Positions 1-11,826 of a stretch of 64,000 nt of DNA are shown here, in pieces; the first letter of the stretch is position 1, and every line of letters starts with the position of its first letter. Location: contig FWCC01000100.1 in NCBI GenBank assembly GCA_900169235.1, positions 21,925 through 85,924 of the forward strand. The letters are read 5' to 3'. The translations under genes were made by a program, and so were the position numbers. This stretch comes from Zarea fungicola (lineage: Eukaryota > Ascomycota > Sordariomycetes > Hypocreales > Cordycipitaceae). The notes beneath the pieces are model-generated. The model ran no database searches. It was not told where the DNA came from and saw nothing but the letters and a program-made list of their open reading frames with translations.

Positions 1-37
1 AGACACCTCCTGCAGCCATGGGCTCCGGTCCTGGCCT

Positions 38-881
38 ATGATGGACAATCCTCATGACTACCTCATCTCATTGCCGACCTCCCCGCGACAAGTAAAGCCT
101 GACAATGCGCACAGCTGGGTAATGCTCAACGAGAGCGGCTTTGTCAAACTCGGAAATGAGCGTATTCTTCTCAAACTAGACTCAAGAATTTCTTGCGATC
201 TATCTGTGCCACAGGAGCTGAAGGCCACCGGTGTGCAATTCCATCGCAAAAGCGACAAGGGTACATTGTTTCTCACGAATAAAAGAGTACGCCAGCCAAA
301 CGCTCAGCTCGTTCAATCGCGTAACCAACTAACAATCAGCTTCTAAGATTGTCTACCTACCAATTAAAGCAACACAAGAACCAAAATTCGAGTCCTTTAG
401 CGCTCCCATTCTAAAATTTCAAGACTCAACCACATCGTCCTCCATGTGGTGGGGGTGGGTATGGAAGTCAGATTGTATCCCCGTGTCAGGTGGTGGCATT
501 CCGCCAGACCTGCCCCGAGTCGAGGTCAAGTTTACCTTTTCTGACGGTGGTATGATGGAGTTCAACGACGCCTACATTCGCCTGCGAGAACGCCTCTTCC
601 AGTTTCAAGAGATGCGCCGGGAATTGGGACCGGGCACAGATATTCCGGACGAACCCCTACCAGCATATGAGGCTGCTGGCTCTTCTCAGCCATCCGCACC
701 TAGCGCTGCTGCGACATTGGATGTTCCAGCTACGAGACCAGCTCGCTCAGAGAGCTCATCAAGCCGACGGGCACCCAACGAGCCTCCCCCAGCCTACGAC
801 GAGGCTCAGGCACAGCAGATTAGCAACCGACTAGAAGATCACATTCGAGACGGTGTCAATCGTGGGGATAATGACTCATGA
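38..881 (+). CDS. GRAM-domain / WW-domain-binding protein 2 (WBP2)-like adaptor
   Basis: Two exons, 38-286 and 348-881; the 61-nt intron has a GTACGC donor, an AACTAAC branch site and a TAAG acceptor. Splicing joins FLTNKR to IVYLPIKAT, which is the typical core of GRAM domains of the WBP2 family (lipid-binding PH-like fold). The N-terminal half (SWVMLNESGFVKLGNE, then LTNKR-IVYLP) is the GRAM part; a GGGIPPDLP segment and a VEVKFTF strand follow, as in fungal WBP2-like proteins. The C-terminal third is Ser/Pro/Ala-rich and carries LPAY and PPAY motifs, the kind that bind WW domains. The family links membranes to WW-domain proteins such as HECT ubiquitin ligases; the exact partner here is unknown. 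The ATG at 38 (or 41) is the first in frame and lies close to the window edge, so an upstream exon cannot be fully excluded. About 260 residues. Confidence 0.82.
287..347 (+). other. intron of the GRAM/WBP2-like gene
   Basis: A 61-nt GT-AG intron. Without it the first reading frame stops at 344-346, in the middle of the GRAM domain. The branch-like AACTAAC ends 15 nt before the acceptor. Confidence 0.8.
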
Positions 882-1511
882 TGTAAACCGAGAATGACAA
901 TTGACGTAACATAAAGACGACCCTAGATATGATTGATGTTGGCCACTATTACGGCATAATGAACAAGACACGCATACCATGCAGCAATAAATGGCGCTAT
1001 TCCTGCGCGCGACTCGGTGCGTGCATTTGCACTGGATATATTTATTCCGTTTCACTCCCTGCATTTTTCTACTTTGGCCAGACGCATGCGTTCATTCCAG
1101 CCTCCTGTTCACTCCCTGTGCCATGCCTCCGAGGGGCAAATTATGGCTTTTGGTCCGCACATCGCCAGTCAATTCACCAATATTGACCCCGGTATCAATA
1201 TATTCTCGCAGCAGGAATAGTTAATTTAATTTGGCATATATTTGAAGGTTTTATGTAAGCAATTGGCAAACTCTCTTACAGCACAGTGACAATTGGCGGC
1301 AGTTTTCTACGTACGGCTGCACGTGACCTTTCTCGTGACTGTATAAAGAGCCAGTGGGACCAATCAAAATGCCTCAATTCATGACCAGTTTTCGCTCCAC
1401 GATTTTGGCCGAGAGCTCCCGACCACTTTTGCTTCCAACCCCAAGCCGAACCACCGCCAAAACGCAGCACAAGAACCAATTGGCCATTGTTGGTTTTACA
1501 GTTCATACACC
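882..1511 (+). promoter_or_regulatory. intergenic region with QCR6 promoter elements (TATA box, two CCAAT boxes)
   Basis: This 630-bp stretch has no credible gene. TATAAA lies at 1342-1347, about 165 nt before the QCR6 start. CCAAT occurs at 1360-1364 (in ACCAATCA) and again at 1476-1480. CCAAT boxes are the sites of the HAP/CBC complex, which is known to activate respiratory-chain genes in fungi, so control of QCR6 by that complex is a reasonable inference. The first 350 bases probably hold the 3' UTR of the GRAM gene. Confidence 0.5.
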
Positions 1512-2445
1512 ATGGGTATCTGGGACACATTCACCGATCTTGTCGAGGCCGTGACGCCCTGGAGCGTCGTCGAGGCCGAGGCTCCTGCCGCTGCTCCTCA
1601 GGTAAGCCACACCGAGTACCCCTTGTGACTTGGTTCGACATAGTTGCCAGCTGAACCAATTGGCCCCAAGCGATGGCCGACATGGGCAGTTCGAATGCAA
1701 CGGATGAGCCGGAATGGCTTCATGGTCCATGACCTAATAGTTGACTAACGCGCGGATACAGGAGGAGGAACCCGCAGCCGAGGCCAAGGAAGAAACCACT
1801 GAAGAGGCCGCCGAGGAGGAGGCTCAGCCCGAGGTTGCCGAGAAGGAGGAGGAGGCGGCTGAGCCCGAGGAGGGCGAAGAGGAAGAGGAAGAAGAGGAGG
1901 AGGAAGACGAGGAGGAGATTGTCGACCCCAAGGAGACACTCGAAGAAGGTCCGTTTAACTTCCCTCGTTCCCGCCGAACACGAACTTTTATCGCAAAGAA
2001 GCGCATCCGCCACCACATTTGCGACGATGAATTTATGTGCTCACACGATTGATTTCTTTTCGGCGCGACGATGCACACCCATATATCTATCCGGCCCATA
2101 GGCATGCTAACTGTTCTTGACTTTTGCAGAGTGCAAGAACTCCAAGGAGTGTGCCCCCGCCAAGCACCACTTTGACCACTGCGTCGAGCGCGTCCAGGAG
2201 CAGGAGGGCAATGGCGAGGTCAAGGAGGACTGCGTTGAAGAGTGTACGTTTTTGATAATCCCCCCGGATCCACCACGACAACGACCGAAACACGGCATCT
2301 TGTTCCGGGTTGGAAAGCGGCGTGCCTGACCGCGTCGGGTAATTGGCATATAGAGTTTTTGCTAACATTTTATGGTATAGTCTTCCACCTTGCTCACTGC
2401 GCCACCGCTTGCGCCGCTCCCAAGCTGTGGTCCAAGCTGAAATAA
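1512..2445 (+). CDS. QCR6: ubiquinol-cytochrome c reductase subunit 6 (hinge protein), complex III
   Basis: Four exons: 1512-1601, 1762-1948, 2130-2243, 2381-2445, all with GT-AG borders and matching phases; about 151 residues. The protein starts MGIWDTFTDLVEAVTPW, has a long run of Glu/Asp in exon 2, and ends with the family core: ECKNSKECAPAKHHFDHC, EEDC-type cysteines and FFHLAHCATACAAPKLW. The paired cysteines form the disulfide-linked hairpin typical of Qcr6. The acidic hinge protein sits on the intermembrane side of the cytochrome bc1 complex and helps dock cytochrome c1 and cytochrome c. The highly acidic middle is normal for fungal members. The reading frame is only complete after removal of all three introns. 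Confidence 0.95.
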
Positions 2446-5400
2446 ACTTGTCAAAACCACACTGACGCAACTTGTGGGAAATCACGGCTTTTTACGTTCG
2501 GCCGAACCAATCCAGGAAATAAAAGGGATTGATAACTTATTCCACTCTGATGATGTATAAAAAGGGGATGGCCAATCAAAAGAAGGATATTGCATGAGGA
2601 AGTATGAAGCAAGAAAATCAAGGGCTTACCTTGAAGGGGTGTGTGTCGCTGTGATTGGCCGCACGTTACTGCTGCTGTAACAAGTTTCTGGGGGTAGCCT
2701 GGCAACTCGTTGGAGCTTCATGTGGAGATGCCAGGAAGTGGGAGGGGGGCTGCAGTTCTCCATGTACGACTTGAGGACTTTGTTTGTATCATACGCTTCA
2801 GCGCCTACAATAGAATTTTTCTCTCTTGATAAACGTCTTGCTAGTCCGGTTGTTGATGTACACTTGCAACGACGGTGGGTTGGTTGACGAATGGATACCT
2901 GTGACCTCTGGCAGGGGCATTTGCATCATAGAATGAATCGGACAGAAAACTCGGTGTATCATTGAATCGCGGCAGCAGAGGTAGCCGCTCCACGCCATGG
3001 CTGGTACAAGGGCATAGCTGTGTGTGTTCTTTTCGGGCTTGCGAGACTAGTTATCGAATTATCATCCGCATGTTGGGCAGTGTATTGGTTTCTCTTGCCA
3101 ATACCCGTTGCTAAACTTCCACAAGGGACCAACATGTGGACGGAATGAAAGTGGCGAAGCCCGTCATAGGATGTATGTACCCTAAGGTCATGCAGGAAGT
3201 TGGCGTCACGAGCAACGATAAACAAAACGTATTGTGACGAAGTGCAGAACAAAATATTTTGTCATTGCTGAATTTAATCTTTCCAGAAGAGTGAGACAAA
3301 GATGATTTTCAAGTTGATGTCGCCGTTTACTTCTGTGGAGTTTGTCAAGTTATGCGTATGTTTGAGAAGACTTTGTTTGTCCCTTTCGTCCTTGAGGGGC
3401 TTGCCGAGTAAACGAAGAATAAATCCAAGGTGATAGCATAGTCAGAGAAGAAACTGGCCCCTGGTAGTACAAAGACAACAAACAGAGAAAAAAATAGAAG
3501 GCGACAAAAAAAGAACCAAAGTTGGTCGTTTGCAACGCAGTTTCAAGTATCTCTATCTGCGATAGTGTACTAGTAATGTGTCTGAGCAAGAAAAGAAAAG
3601 TGGTATATTGTGGGTGCAGTATCTTATTCAGGCACGTTTCAGCGCTCTAGTTTCCAGTTTGCCTTTGGAAACTTTATTATTAGTCTTTCTACAAGGAAAT
3701 CTGCACGAGTCAAGCACATACAAGGATTGATAGGGTTTGCCCAACGAAGTCCATTTTACAGAGGATTAATTCATCGTTTGTCTGCGCCCGTTCTCTCCCA
3801 AACAAAGAGAGAGCAGATGCCCACAAAAGATGGCAAAATTATTCAAAAGTGAGTAGCTAGAGTTGTGAGCTGCAAAAGAGGTAACTGAGAGGTAGTACTG
3901 GAGAAGAGCCTCCATTATCAAATTTTCATTGCGCGTTGGCCGATTGGCTACTTAGCGAGATTGACGAGGAATGGCAATTACCTAATTACATGCCATGTAC
4001 AAATCTAGTGTTAAAACTAATTTAACGTTTCATTTGCGATTTTAGCTTGTGATTTCAGCCGGGCTCGCGAGTCGAGTCGTTTTTGGCAATCCGCGGATCG
4101 GCAGGTTCCAGCTTTCCATGTGCCTGCAGGGCATAGTTCGGCCAGCGTTGCATCAAATACTTTTTCAAATAGCGTGAATGGGCTGTTTGCATGTACTGCA
4201 TTAATAGATGGCCCTTGCAGGTAATAATCTCGGCAGCAAGCTGAAGGCGGGAACCTGAGCTACTGGAGTGGTGTTATTACGCGGCGTTCGGCGGTGCATC
4301 AGGTCTGGTGTGTTTCTGAGTTGTCTGTGCAATGAATAAAAAGATTGAGAGGATTCGTTCCCTGTACAAGTTGTTTTGTGTATCTGGGGGCAAAACAAAA
4401 GGAGTAGATGTGCAGTGAGCTGACAATGCCGGAGGCCCATGTCGCAGTTTGACGGGCAGCGTCTATAGACAGACCCAGTTGAGAAGATTGTTTTGCATAC
4501 AACTATATTCGATGGATGGATTCGTATACGGAAGGGCAAGGGAAAGGGAATCGAAAGACTTGCTTGGCAATCTCGAACGGAGCAGCCGTTGACGGTACAG
4601 AGCAGCTTGGCGTGTGAAGCGAGCGTACGCCATTAAGGCTTGGTTGATTCAATTTGAGATTTGAACATGCCCTTTGATCACTATAGATATATATATTAAG
4701 TCGCATTTTATTTTATTTCGAAAATATCAAGTACAAGATACGCCATGTGGCGGTTGGACACGGCCGACGGCGGCCGACTGTGGGCTACCGCACAGTCCTC
4801 CGTTTCATTAATAACGGCAAAGGGTCAGAGATAGAATCGCGTTATCTTGTGATGGACCAGAACGAAGCTATCCAAAAAAAAAAAAAAGGAAAGGAAAGGC
4901 TATACGAACGGATAGACTAGCGGGAAGAAGGCTTGCACTAAAATCTAAAGGATAGTGATGCTGGCAGCCTTATTTGTACACGGTTAGAGATTGGGAGGCT
5001 GCAGGGGGCGAAACGCAGCTGAAGGAGTGCCCTTGCTGATCGCCTGTATGCTCACGCTAGAGCAGAAATGTGGTTCCGGAAGGATGGTATCAAGTAAATG
5101 TGTACGTAGGCAAGTTGGATAGACGAGAGAGGAGCTCGAGCACAGGCAGATTTAGTGGCGGGCTCGTATGGTGGGCGGAGGAGGAAGTGGCTTTTCTGGG
5201 GAGTATGTACATACATCGCCATGACTGCAGTTATATTACAACGACCAGAGTACATAGGATTTTTATGGCTCTAGGGAAGTCATTAGCAGCGACCCCCAGT
5301 ATTTACTCAGCCAGTTATTATTAAACTACTGCAACTAGTTAGCCAACGTTAGTCCTTTGGACAGAAAACCTCTGGTGGCTTAAAATGGCAGGTTGCGTTA

Positions 5401-7103
5401 GTCTCTGGACAATAGGTCACCAGTCGCTGCCACTGTGGCTTTTGGCTTGCCGGAAGGCGGGTCGCAATCTGGCCTAGCTTCATAACAGCCACCAGCCGCA
5501 TTGTGTATAATTTGCGTGTTGGATGAACAGAATTTTGAGAGACCTTTTCCTACGACAAAAGAAGGTGGGGGGGCATTATTTCCTTGGAAATAAAAGTCCT
5601 GGAGGGGCAATTATCAATCCGCTGTTGTACTGGCCCCCTCCGCCCCTCCCGGAATTATATGCAGCATTAACCATTTGCCATGGCACAGGCCCAATGACCA
5701 TGACCATGACGCAGCTCCCGCTGCAGCGGTTTGGCGGGTCGCGGTCAGTGGACTTGCCAGTGGACTCGCCGGCGGAGCCCCAGTGACAAGACCCCTGAAG
5801 GTGCCATGCGGGCGGGGCGGCGAGTGGCCATTTCCAATGCTGAGACGCAGCCGTAGCCTCCTTCCCTTGTGCCATGAGCGTGATTTATGAGAATGCAGGT
5901 TAGTATCTTTGCATGCAGATATATAGAGAGGGCTGTGTCGATAAAATAAAGGGCTGCCGCGATTACATCTAGAAAGGCAAGCTAGCGTCTTTCCCCTTCC
6001 CCTCCTTCAGCATATCTCGGTGCGCGCTGTAGGGCTTTTTGCCGCAATACTTTGTACGCTGTTCTCCCTACTCTGTATTGTAGTGCAACCAAGTATCACA
6101 AACATTGCGTCGCTCTTTCCTGCCCGCTCATACAAAAGGGACAAACATCTTTGTACTCATTACCTTTACTACATTGCACCTCTTTTGCTTCCCTCGGTCA
6201 CGATATATATATATATATATATTCATATATTCATATAATTGCCTAGCCCATTGAGCGATAACCAACTGCCGGCTTACCGATTTCCGACTCATCAAACGCT
6301 CTCATATCTCGATCCCCTCCGTTTCGCCTTATCCGACGACGATAGTTTGAAATCTTACATAGATCCACCACCAAAACGCCCACCAACTTGGTTGAGAAGG
6401 ACAAATCAGCAAAGCTTTCGTCCTCGTTTTGCGACGTTTAAGAAAACAGCCTCCCCGTCCCTCGCCTCCCGTCTTACCAACTTGCAAAGTCCGAAGACCT
6501 GTGGTTCTTCCAGCTTCAATCAGAAGCCATCCGCGCCGCGCGGACCGACTTCCCCAACTTTGGATACCACACGACCACTAGCACCCCGCAAAATCAATCA
6601 ACGAGTTAGCTTCCACCCTACCCATCCTCCCCTCCCACCCTTGCAAGCCGTCTCTCGCTAGGTCTCGGTGGTTAGTTTAGTAGTCCTTCCGTTTGGGCGC
6701 CGCCCGCCACTCCAGGTTCCTCCGTCCGCTTGCCAACCCCCGAAAATCCAGCCCTTCTGAGTTTTGGTTATCAGAGCTGGCCTTGTCTTTTTGATCCTTC
6801 TTTCTTGGTCCGTCTCCGTTCCTTGTTGCGCGCGCGCAGTGTGCCCCGGTTTTGGTCACAACATCTGCCCAGCCGCTGTTCGATTTCTTCGATTGTCTCA
6901 CCCTCCTGCCAAGCTGGGACAAACCGCCCGCCCACAGGTAACTGCAGCACTCTCGCCGAGTCCCGCGAAAGTCGCAAACAGACCCGTCACCTCGGCCAAT
7001 TGCCAGCTGCCAGCTGCCGGCTGCCAGGCTGTTGCAAACGCAAAGTTCATCTCCCAACTTTTAAGTCACCGCTGCGCGCACAGTTGAACAGCCTCCCGGC
7101 ATC
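2446..7103. other. 4.7-kb gene-poor region
   Basis: No gene could be supported. Short open frames (for example 3610-3852, 6239-6661) have no recognisable family, poor composition and no intron logic. The region holds a 14-nt A tract near 4874, a (TA)n microsatellite at about 6203-6222, and from about 6240 to 7100 a long pyrimidine-rich stretch that is probably the promoter and 5' leader of the MFS transporter gene at 7104. A non-coding RNA or long UTR cannot be excluded. Confidence 0.5.
6203..6222. repeat. (TA)n microsatellite
   Basis: About ten uninterrupted TA dinucleotides, followed by two ATTCATAT units. It lies about 880 nt upstream of the MFS start codon. Confidence 0.85.
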
Positions 7104-8678
7104 ATGGATGACGGCAAATCCGACTCGCCAATTTACAGCCTGCGTGAGCAGCCGACCGCTGAAATGAGCCTTAGCGAGACACACACACAATATCGCACAT
7201 ATAAGCGCCGCTGGTTCGGTTTATTTCAGTTGGTCTTGATGAACATTGTTGTATCATGGACTGTAAGTATACGTACCATTTGCGCCGCTCTCATGCCCTT
7301 ATTCCAGATGTACTAACCAAAGTCCAACTTCTTTTCAGTGGCTATCGTACGCTCCTGTCGCGAACCAGTCGGCCGCGTTCTATGGCGTCTCCAACAACGA
7401 CATCAACTGGATCAGCATCGCCTTCTTCTTTGCGTTTGTCGTCGCCACTGTTCCAGCTATCATTGCTCTCCATCGCTCACCCCGGATCGCCATTCTCGCC
7501 TCCGCCCTACTCATGCTTCTTGGCAATTGGATCCGCTATGCAGGCTCCAAAAACCGAGCTGGTGGGCAGTACTCGTACGCCATGGCCGGCACGTTCATCG
7601 TCGGACTCGCCCAGCCCTTTGTCCTTGGCGCACCCACTCGTTACTCAGATCTCTGGTTCACCACCCGGGGCCGTCTGACTGCCACTGCCGTCACCAGTCT
7701 GGCGAATCCCTTCGGTTCTGCCCTGGGTCAGCTCATCAACCCTCTCTGGGTCTCCAAAACGGGTGATATCTCCAACATGGTTCTCTACGTTGCCATCATA
7801 GTGAGTTTTTCTTTGCATCCCTCTTTTATATGCTTCCACCAAAGACATGCCATTCTGTTTTCAAACAACAGAGTCTGCCAAAACACAGTCAGTACTTCAA
7901 TGTATGCTAACCCGCTCTCCAGGCCTCTGTTGCATGTGTTCCCGCCCTCGCCATTCCCTCGCGGCCACCGACGCCTCCAGGCCCAACAGGTGAGGAGCCC
8001 AAGATTCAGCTCCGTGCCTCAGCCCGCGCAGTCCTCTCCTCCCCCGAGCTCTGGCTCATGCTCATCCCATTCTTCATCTTTGTCGGCTTCTTCAACTCGT
8101 TCAACTCTCTGCTCAACCAGATCCTCGTCCCCTACGGCTTCAGCGATGACCAAGCCGGCATCGGCGGTGCCGTTTCCATTGCTGTCGGCATCGTCTGCGC
8201 CGCCATCACCTCGCCGCTCATCGCCCGCACGCACTCCCTCATTCTCTCCATCAAGATCCTCGTCCCTATCCTGGGAATCAGTTACCTCATCTTTCTATGG
8301 ATGCCCGAGACCCGTTCCATTGCCGGCCCCTACGTCATCCTCGCCTTCCTTGGCGCCTCGAGTTTTTCTCTCGTCCCTGTTGCCCTCGAGTTTCTCACCG
8401 AAATCAGTCATCCACTGGGACCAGAGGTCACCTCGACTGTGGCCTGGGCCGGAGGCCAAATCTTTGGCGCCATCTTCCTCATCGTTGGTGGCCACCTCGT
8501 CGATGGCGACGATGGCCATCCACCACAGAATATGAAGCGCTACCTCATTCTACAGGCTGTCATCGCCATGGTCGTCATGCCTGTCCCCATCATGCTGGGA
8601 CTCTTTGGTCGCAAGGACAAGGTCGAGCTACGCAGACACAACACTGACACGTCTCGTCGTACTGTTGGAACCGCCTAA
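7104..8678 (+). CDS. MFS transporter of the SLC49/FLVCR-like group
   Basis: Three exons: 7104-7262, 7339-7800, 7923-8678, joined in phase 0; 458 residues. After a cytosolic N-terminus (about 35 residues) the protein shows [19 protein letters not shown], a first membrane helix led by a basic-aromatic motif, then about eleven further hydrophobic segments. The segments [27 protein letters not shown] and [21 protein letters not shown] text ([14 protein letters not shown]) match the layout of FLVCR/DIRC2 proteins, where a PSR-type loop precedes the central helices. Vertebrate relatives move heme, choline or other small molecules; the substrate of fungal members is not established. The central loop ([15 protein letters not shown]) separates two six-helix halves. 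Borders rest on GTAAGT/CAG and GTGAGT/CAG sites. Confidence 0.85.
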
Positions 8679-9156
8679 ATGAGCTAGGCTTTTCTTTTCC
8701 CTTTTTTCCGTTTTTTTTATCATGACTCTCTCGCTCTTAACATTGCTTTTTGCTTCTTAAATATCCCATCCGCCGTCGACTGGTTACAATGTTGTTCGTT
8801 ATTTGATGAAATTGTGAGGACATGATTTAGGCCTCTCTTTTTGGTCCTGTTCGTTTTTTGTACTGTACAAATATCTAAAATGGCCGTACATACACACCAC
8901 CTTTGAAATACCATCGTTCAAAGATATTACCTTGAAGGAAGAATGAATTTCATCTTGCATGAAATAGGAATATTAGAAATTCGCCACCTGTATTAGTGTA
9001 AGTGATTAAATATGTACGTGGCAATAAAATATGTGCTAGGCCCCCAAAGAAATAGTGTTTCCTTGGCCTCATTATGCCTTTCCTTAACACAAAAAGAGAG
9101 CTCATCTCTCTGCTTTGAATTTCGCATATCTTTTTCCTTCTTCTCGGTTTCCTTTT
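8679..9156. other. convergent 3' ends of MFS gene and ERG27
   Basis: The 478 bp between two convergent genes. T-rich and AT-rich, as expected for 3' UTRs and polyadenylation signals. No gene seen. Confidence 0.6.
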
Positions 9157-11157
9157 TCAGTCATCCGCCAGAATAGTCTCCCACTGCAATCGCATCCTCT
9201 CCATTTCCTGCCAACACGCCACACCCAATTCTTCAAACTCCAACACGTCGGCCTTTGTCGCTGTCTGCGCCCCGGCCCTGCGGCCGCGCTTTGTATTCAG
9301 CAGACCTGGTGTCGTGTCGTCGGCTGGATCTTCGCCGGCGCCGCGCCAACCCCATTCGTCGACCTCTGTCGGCTTGACAAACTCGTTGCCCATGCGGTCG
9401 CACCCGCTGCCCCATTTGATGCGCTCGGCGTCGAGCTCGTCGAGGGCCGCCTGCTCCTGCAGCGCGATCCACGCGGGGGCGGAGGCGCCGCAGTACGGTG
9501 TCAAGGTGTGCCAGGGGGAGCCCAGCCAGCGGCAGAGCAGGACGGCGGCCTGGTAGAGCCAGAACAGCCAGGACGGGAGCGGGAACAACGTGCTGGCGAC
9601 GATACCCGGGTGTGTGAGGTACATGCGAGGGGGGATAACGAGGAGATCCTGCTTCTCGGCGCTGCTGCCGCCGCTGCTGCTATTGCTGTCATCTTCCACG
9701 TCGGTCTCCGAGTCTGAGTGCAGGCTTCGAGGCTGCGCCGCGGTTCCGAGGAGGGATGCCCTGTAGGGCTGGACGGCTGGCAGACTGCATGTGAGGGAGA
9801 TAATGTCAGTGAGGCGCTTGGACGACTCGTATTCGACGGACTGGTTGAGGCACTGTATATCGTCGACGGAAAAGGCGGCGCTGTGCGCCTCGAGGCTGCT
9901 GGACCAGATGATGCGCCCCGGCGCGAGGCCCGAGTCGCGCTGGCGACTCAGCAGCGGCGCCAACGTGTGGGAGAGGCAGTAGTGTCCAAAGGTACAAGCG
10001 GTGAATACTTCGACAAGCAGCGGTTTGTCAGGCTGCAAGAAAAAAGGCAACAATGTCAGTAAAAAAGAGTGCCAGTAATGGAAAGTCAGTCAGTATTGGG
10101 CTTAGCGCGCAGCCGAGACGGCTGACGATCTGAGATCTGCCAGCACCCCCTCACACTCAAAGTCCCAACAAGGGCAGATCAAAATCAAAAACGTACATAG
10201 TTAAAGCTGGACCGCTCGTTCAGTATACCTGTCGGCAATACATCCTTAAAGTTTGGGCGCGTGGCAGTCTCGATTATGCCCCTGGAAAGGATTGACCAAA
10301 TGGCGCCTCCCCAGTTCACACCCGACCACCCTCCAAAAGCTGCGTTGTAAACGACGCTGTCGAGCCTTGGGATACGCACGTTCTTAAGGTACTCGCCGTC
10401 GAGGCCGTCCGGGTTGCTGACTGTGCCGCGGCACAGCGCGTCAGCGAAGGCATACAGGCCCCTGAGGTCGCACAAGTCCAGCGACAGGGAGAGGATGTGT
10501 ATGCGTTCTACGGTGTCCTGCCATCGGTAAGAATCCTCACCGCCGGTGCGGCTGCGCAGGTTGGTTGTAGGGTCCTGCGCGGCGGCCTTGGCGTAGGCGC
10601 GCAGTGTTCGGATCGTTTCGCGGGACTTCGTTTGGCTGCGCGTCGTGGGAATGAGGATCAGGTGCGACGTCAGCGATCGCGTGGCCAGGAAATCGTTTAT
10701 GAGGCGCTGTGCGATACCTAGACCGATCCCGCTGGGTCGTTTGAGACGCAGGTGTTAGCTTGGACTGGATCATGTTTACGCAGAAGCGGCATCTCCCTGG
10801 GCTTGGGTAGTAAGGGGGAGGGGCTGATTCATCATGGCACAATGAAGGGTTTGGGGTCAAGGGTAGCTTGAGCGTGGAAGGGCAAAGGAGCATTTGTAAC
10901 CAAGGAAAAGATCCGAAACCAAACCGAGAAATGGGAGTCTTCGGCCGTCCGTTTAACTTTGCATGATTGGCCGCGTCCTGAATCTCTGCTTCTGCTTTTC
11001 TCTCTCTTGTTTTCCCTCTTCTATAAATGCGATTTCTCTCAGGTTCCAAAACCCATGGTATTTACCTGTTCGCTCCTGTGATCAAGACAAAGAGCTGGTC
11101 TTGCGGTGGGACACTTTCCCATGGTGCAGGCTGCGCGATCGGGACGGCCGCGATCAT
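9157..11157 (-). CDS. ERG27: 3-ketosteroid (3-keto) reductase of sterol C-4 demethylation
   Basis: Three exons on the minus strand: 11157-11066, 10731-10197, 10032-9157; 500 residues. Erg27 reduces the 3-keto sterol produced by Erg26 in the ergosterol C-4 demethylation complex at the ER and lipid droplets. The start gives MIAAVPIAQPAPWESVPPQ followed by DQLFVLITGANSGIGLG, the Rossmann NADPH-binding motif; this motif is split by intron 1 between GAN and SGIG. VVYNAAFGGW matches the central NxAG-like strand, and the catalytic YxxxK appears as YESSK with the downstream RLTD typical of Erg27. PDKPLLVEVFTA follows intron 2. A Ser-rich insert (SSSGGSS) lies in the C-terminal part. Length fits Pezizomycotina Erg27. 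The family is the target of hydroxyanilide fungicides. The first intron (334 nt) is long for this window. Confidence 0.93.
10732..11065 (-). other. long first intron of ERG27
   Basis: A 334-nt intron with GTAAAT donor and CCCAG acceptor that interrupts the serine codon in GANSGIG. It contains one open stretch on the minus strand, but no part that would extend the protein family match. Confidence 0.75.
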
Positions 11158-11826
11158 TATAACTGGTGTTGGTTCGTCCCTGATATGGTCAATCTTCCGT
11201 ATGGCCTTGCTCTCCAAGGAATATGGCTTGTAGCATCAGTGTGTGAGGGAAGAGTAGTCCCGCTGTCTCATTTCTCAATAACCCCCGTTTGGCCCAATTC
11301 CCGCCGGGAAAAATCAAGTTCGGCAATCTCCAGTCTTCTCCTGGCTTCCCGAGTACGAATCCGATTTAGGTGGGGTGGTCCCCTGCAGCCAAAAATGCAA
11401 TTCAGATGCAATGTCACTTACTGAAGGAGACTTTGCAGGTATGTATGGACTAAATTTAAGCTGATTACTATATGCGTAGTTTTTTTTTCATCAATAGTTT
11501 TAACCGAAACTCCGTACGCAGCATTTCTTAGGAGCAGGAGTGTACTTATAATTTTGTATGTAGCTGCCTAGCGAATAAAAAAGCGCTTAAGAGTAGTCTA
11601 AAAGTTTCGCTGGCAGAAGAGCAAAGTCATGAACCGATTTCTTTATATTATTTTCTTCTTTTTTACATTAAATTCTTTACTTGGAGCTATCGTAACACCT
11701 GTTTGAGCGGTTGATTTATTGGGAAGCAAAGAAACGCGCTTATACTCCTTTCTCTAGATTGGTCGTGAGCTGGGAAAGATCATTGGCTCGATACTTTTTT
11801 TTTCGCAGTCTCTCGTTAGATGTAGT
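11158..11826. other. ERG27 promoter and SCP160 3' region
   Basis: 670 bp between two minus-strand genes. The part near 11500-11820 is AT-rich and likely carries the SCP160 3' UTR; the part near 11158-11450 should hold the ERG27 promoter. No gene or clear TATA box recognised. Confidence 0.5.

Noticed and set aside
6239..6661. 140-codon Pro/Ser-rich + frame
   Set aside because: Lies in a pyrimidine-rich leader-like region; composition follows the DNA bias and it has no ATG at its start.
7513..8535. 340-codon frame running through the second MFS intron
   Set aside because: It reads through a clear GTGAGT...CCAG intron and enters a Ser/Pro-rich wrong frame, losing the transporter helices.
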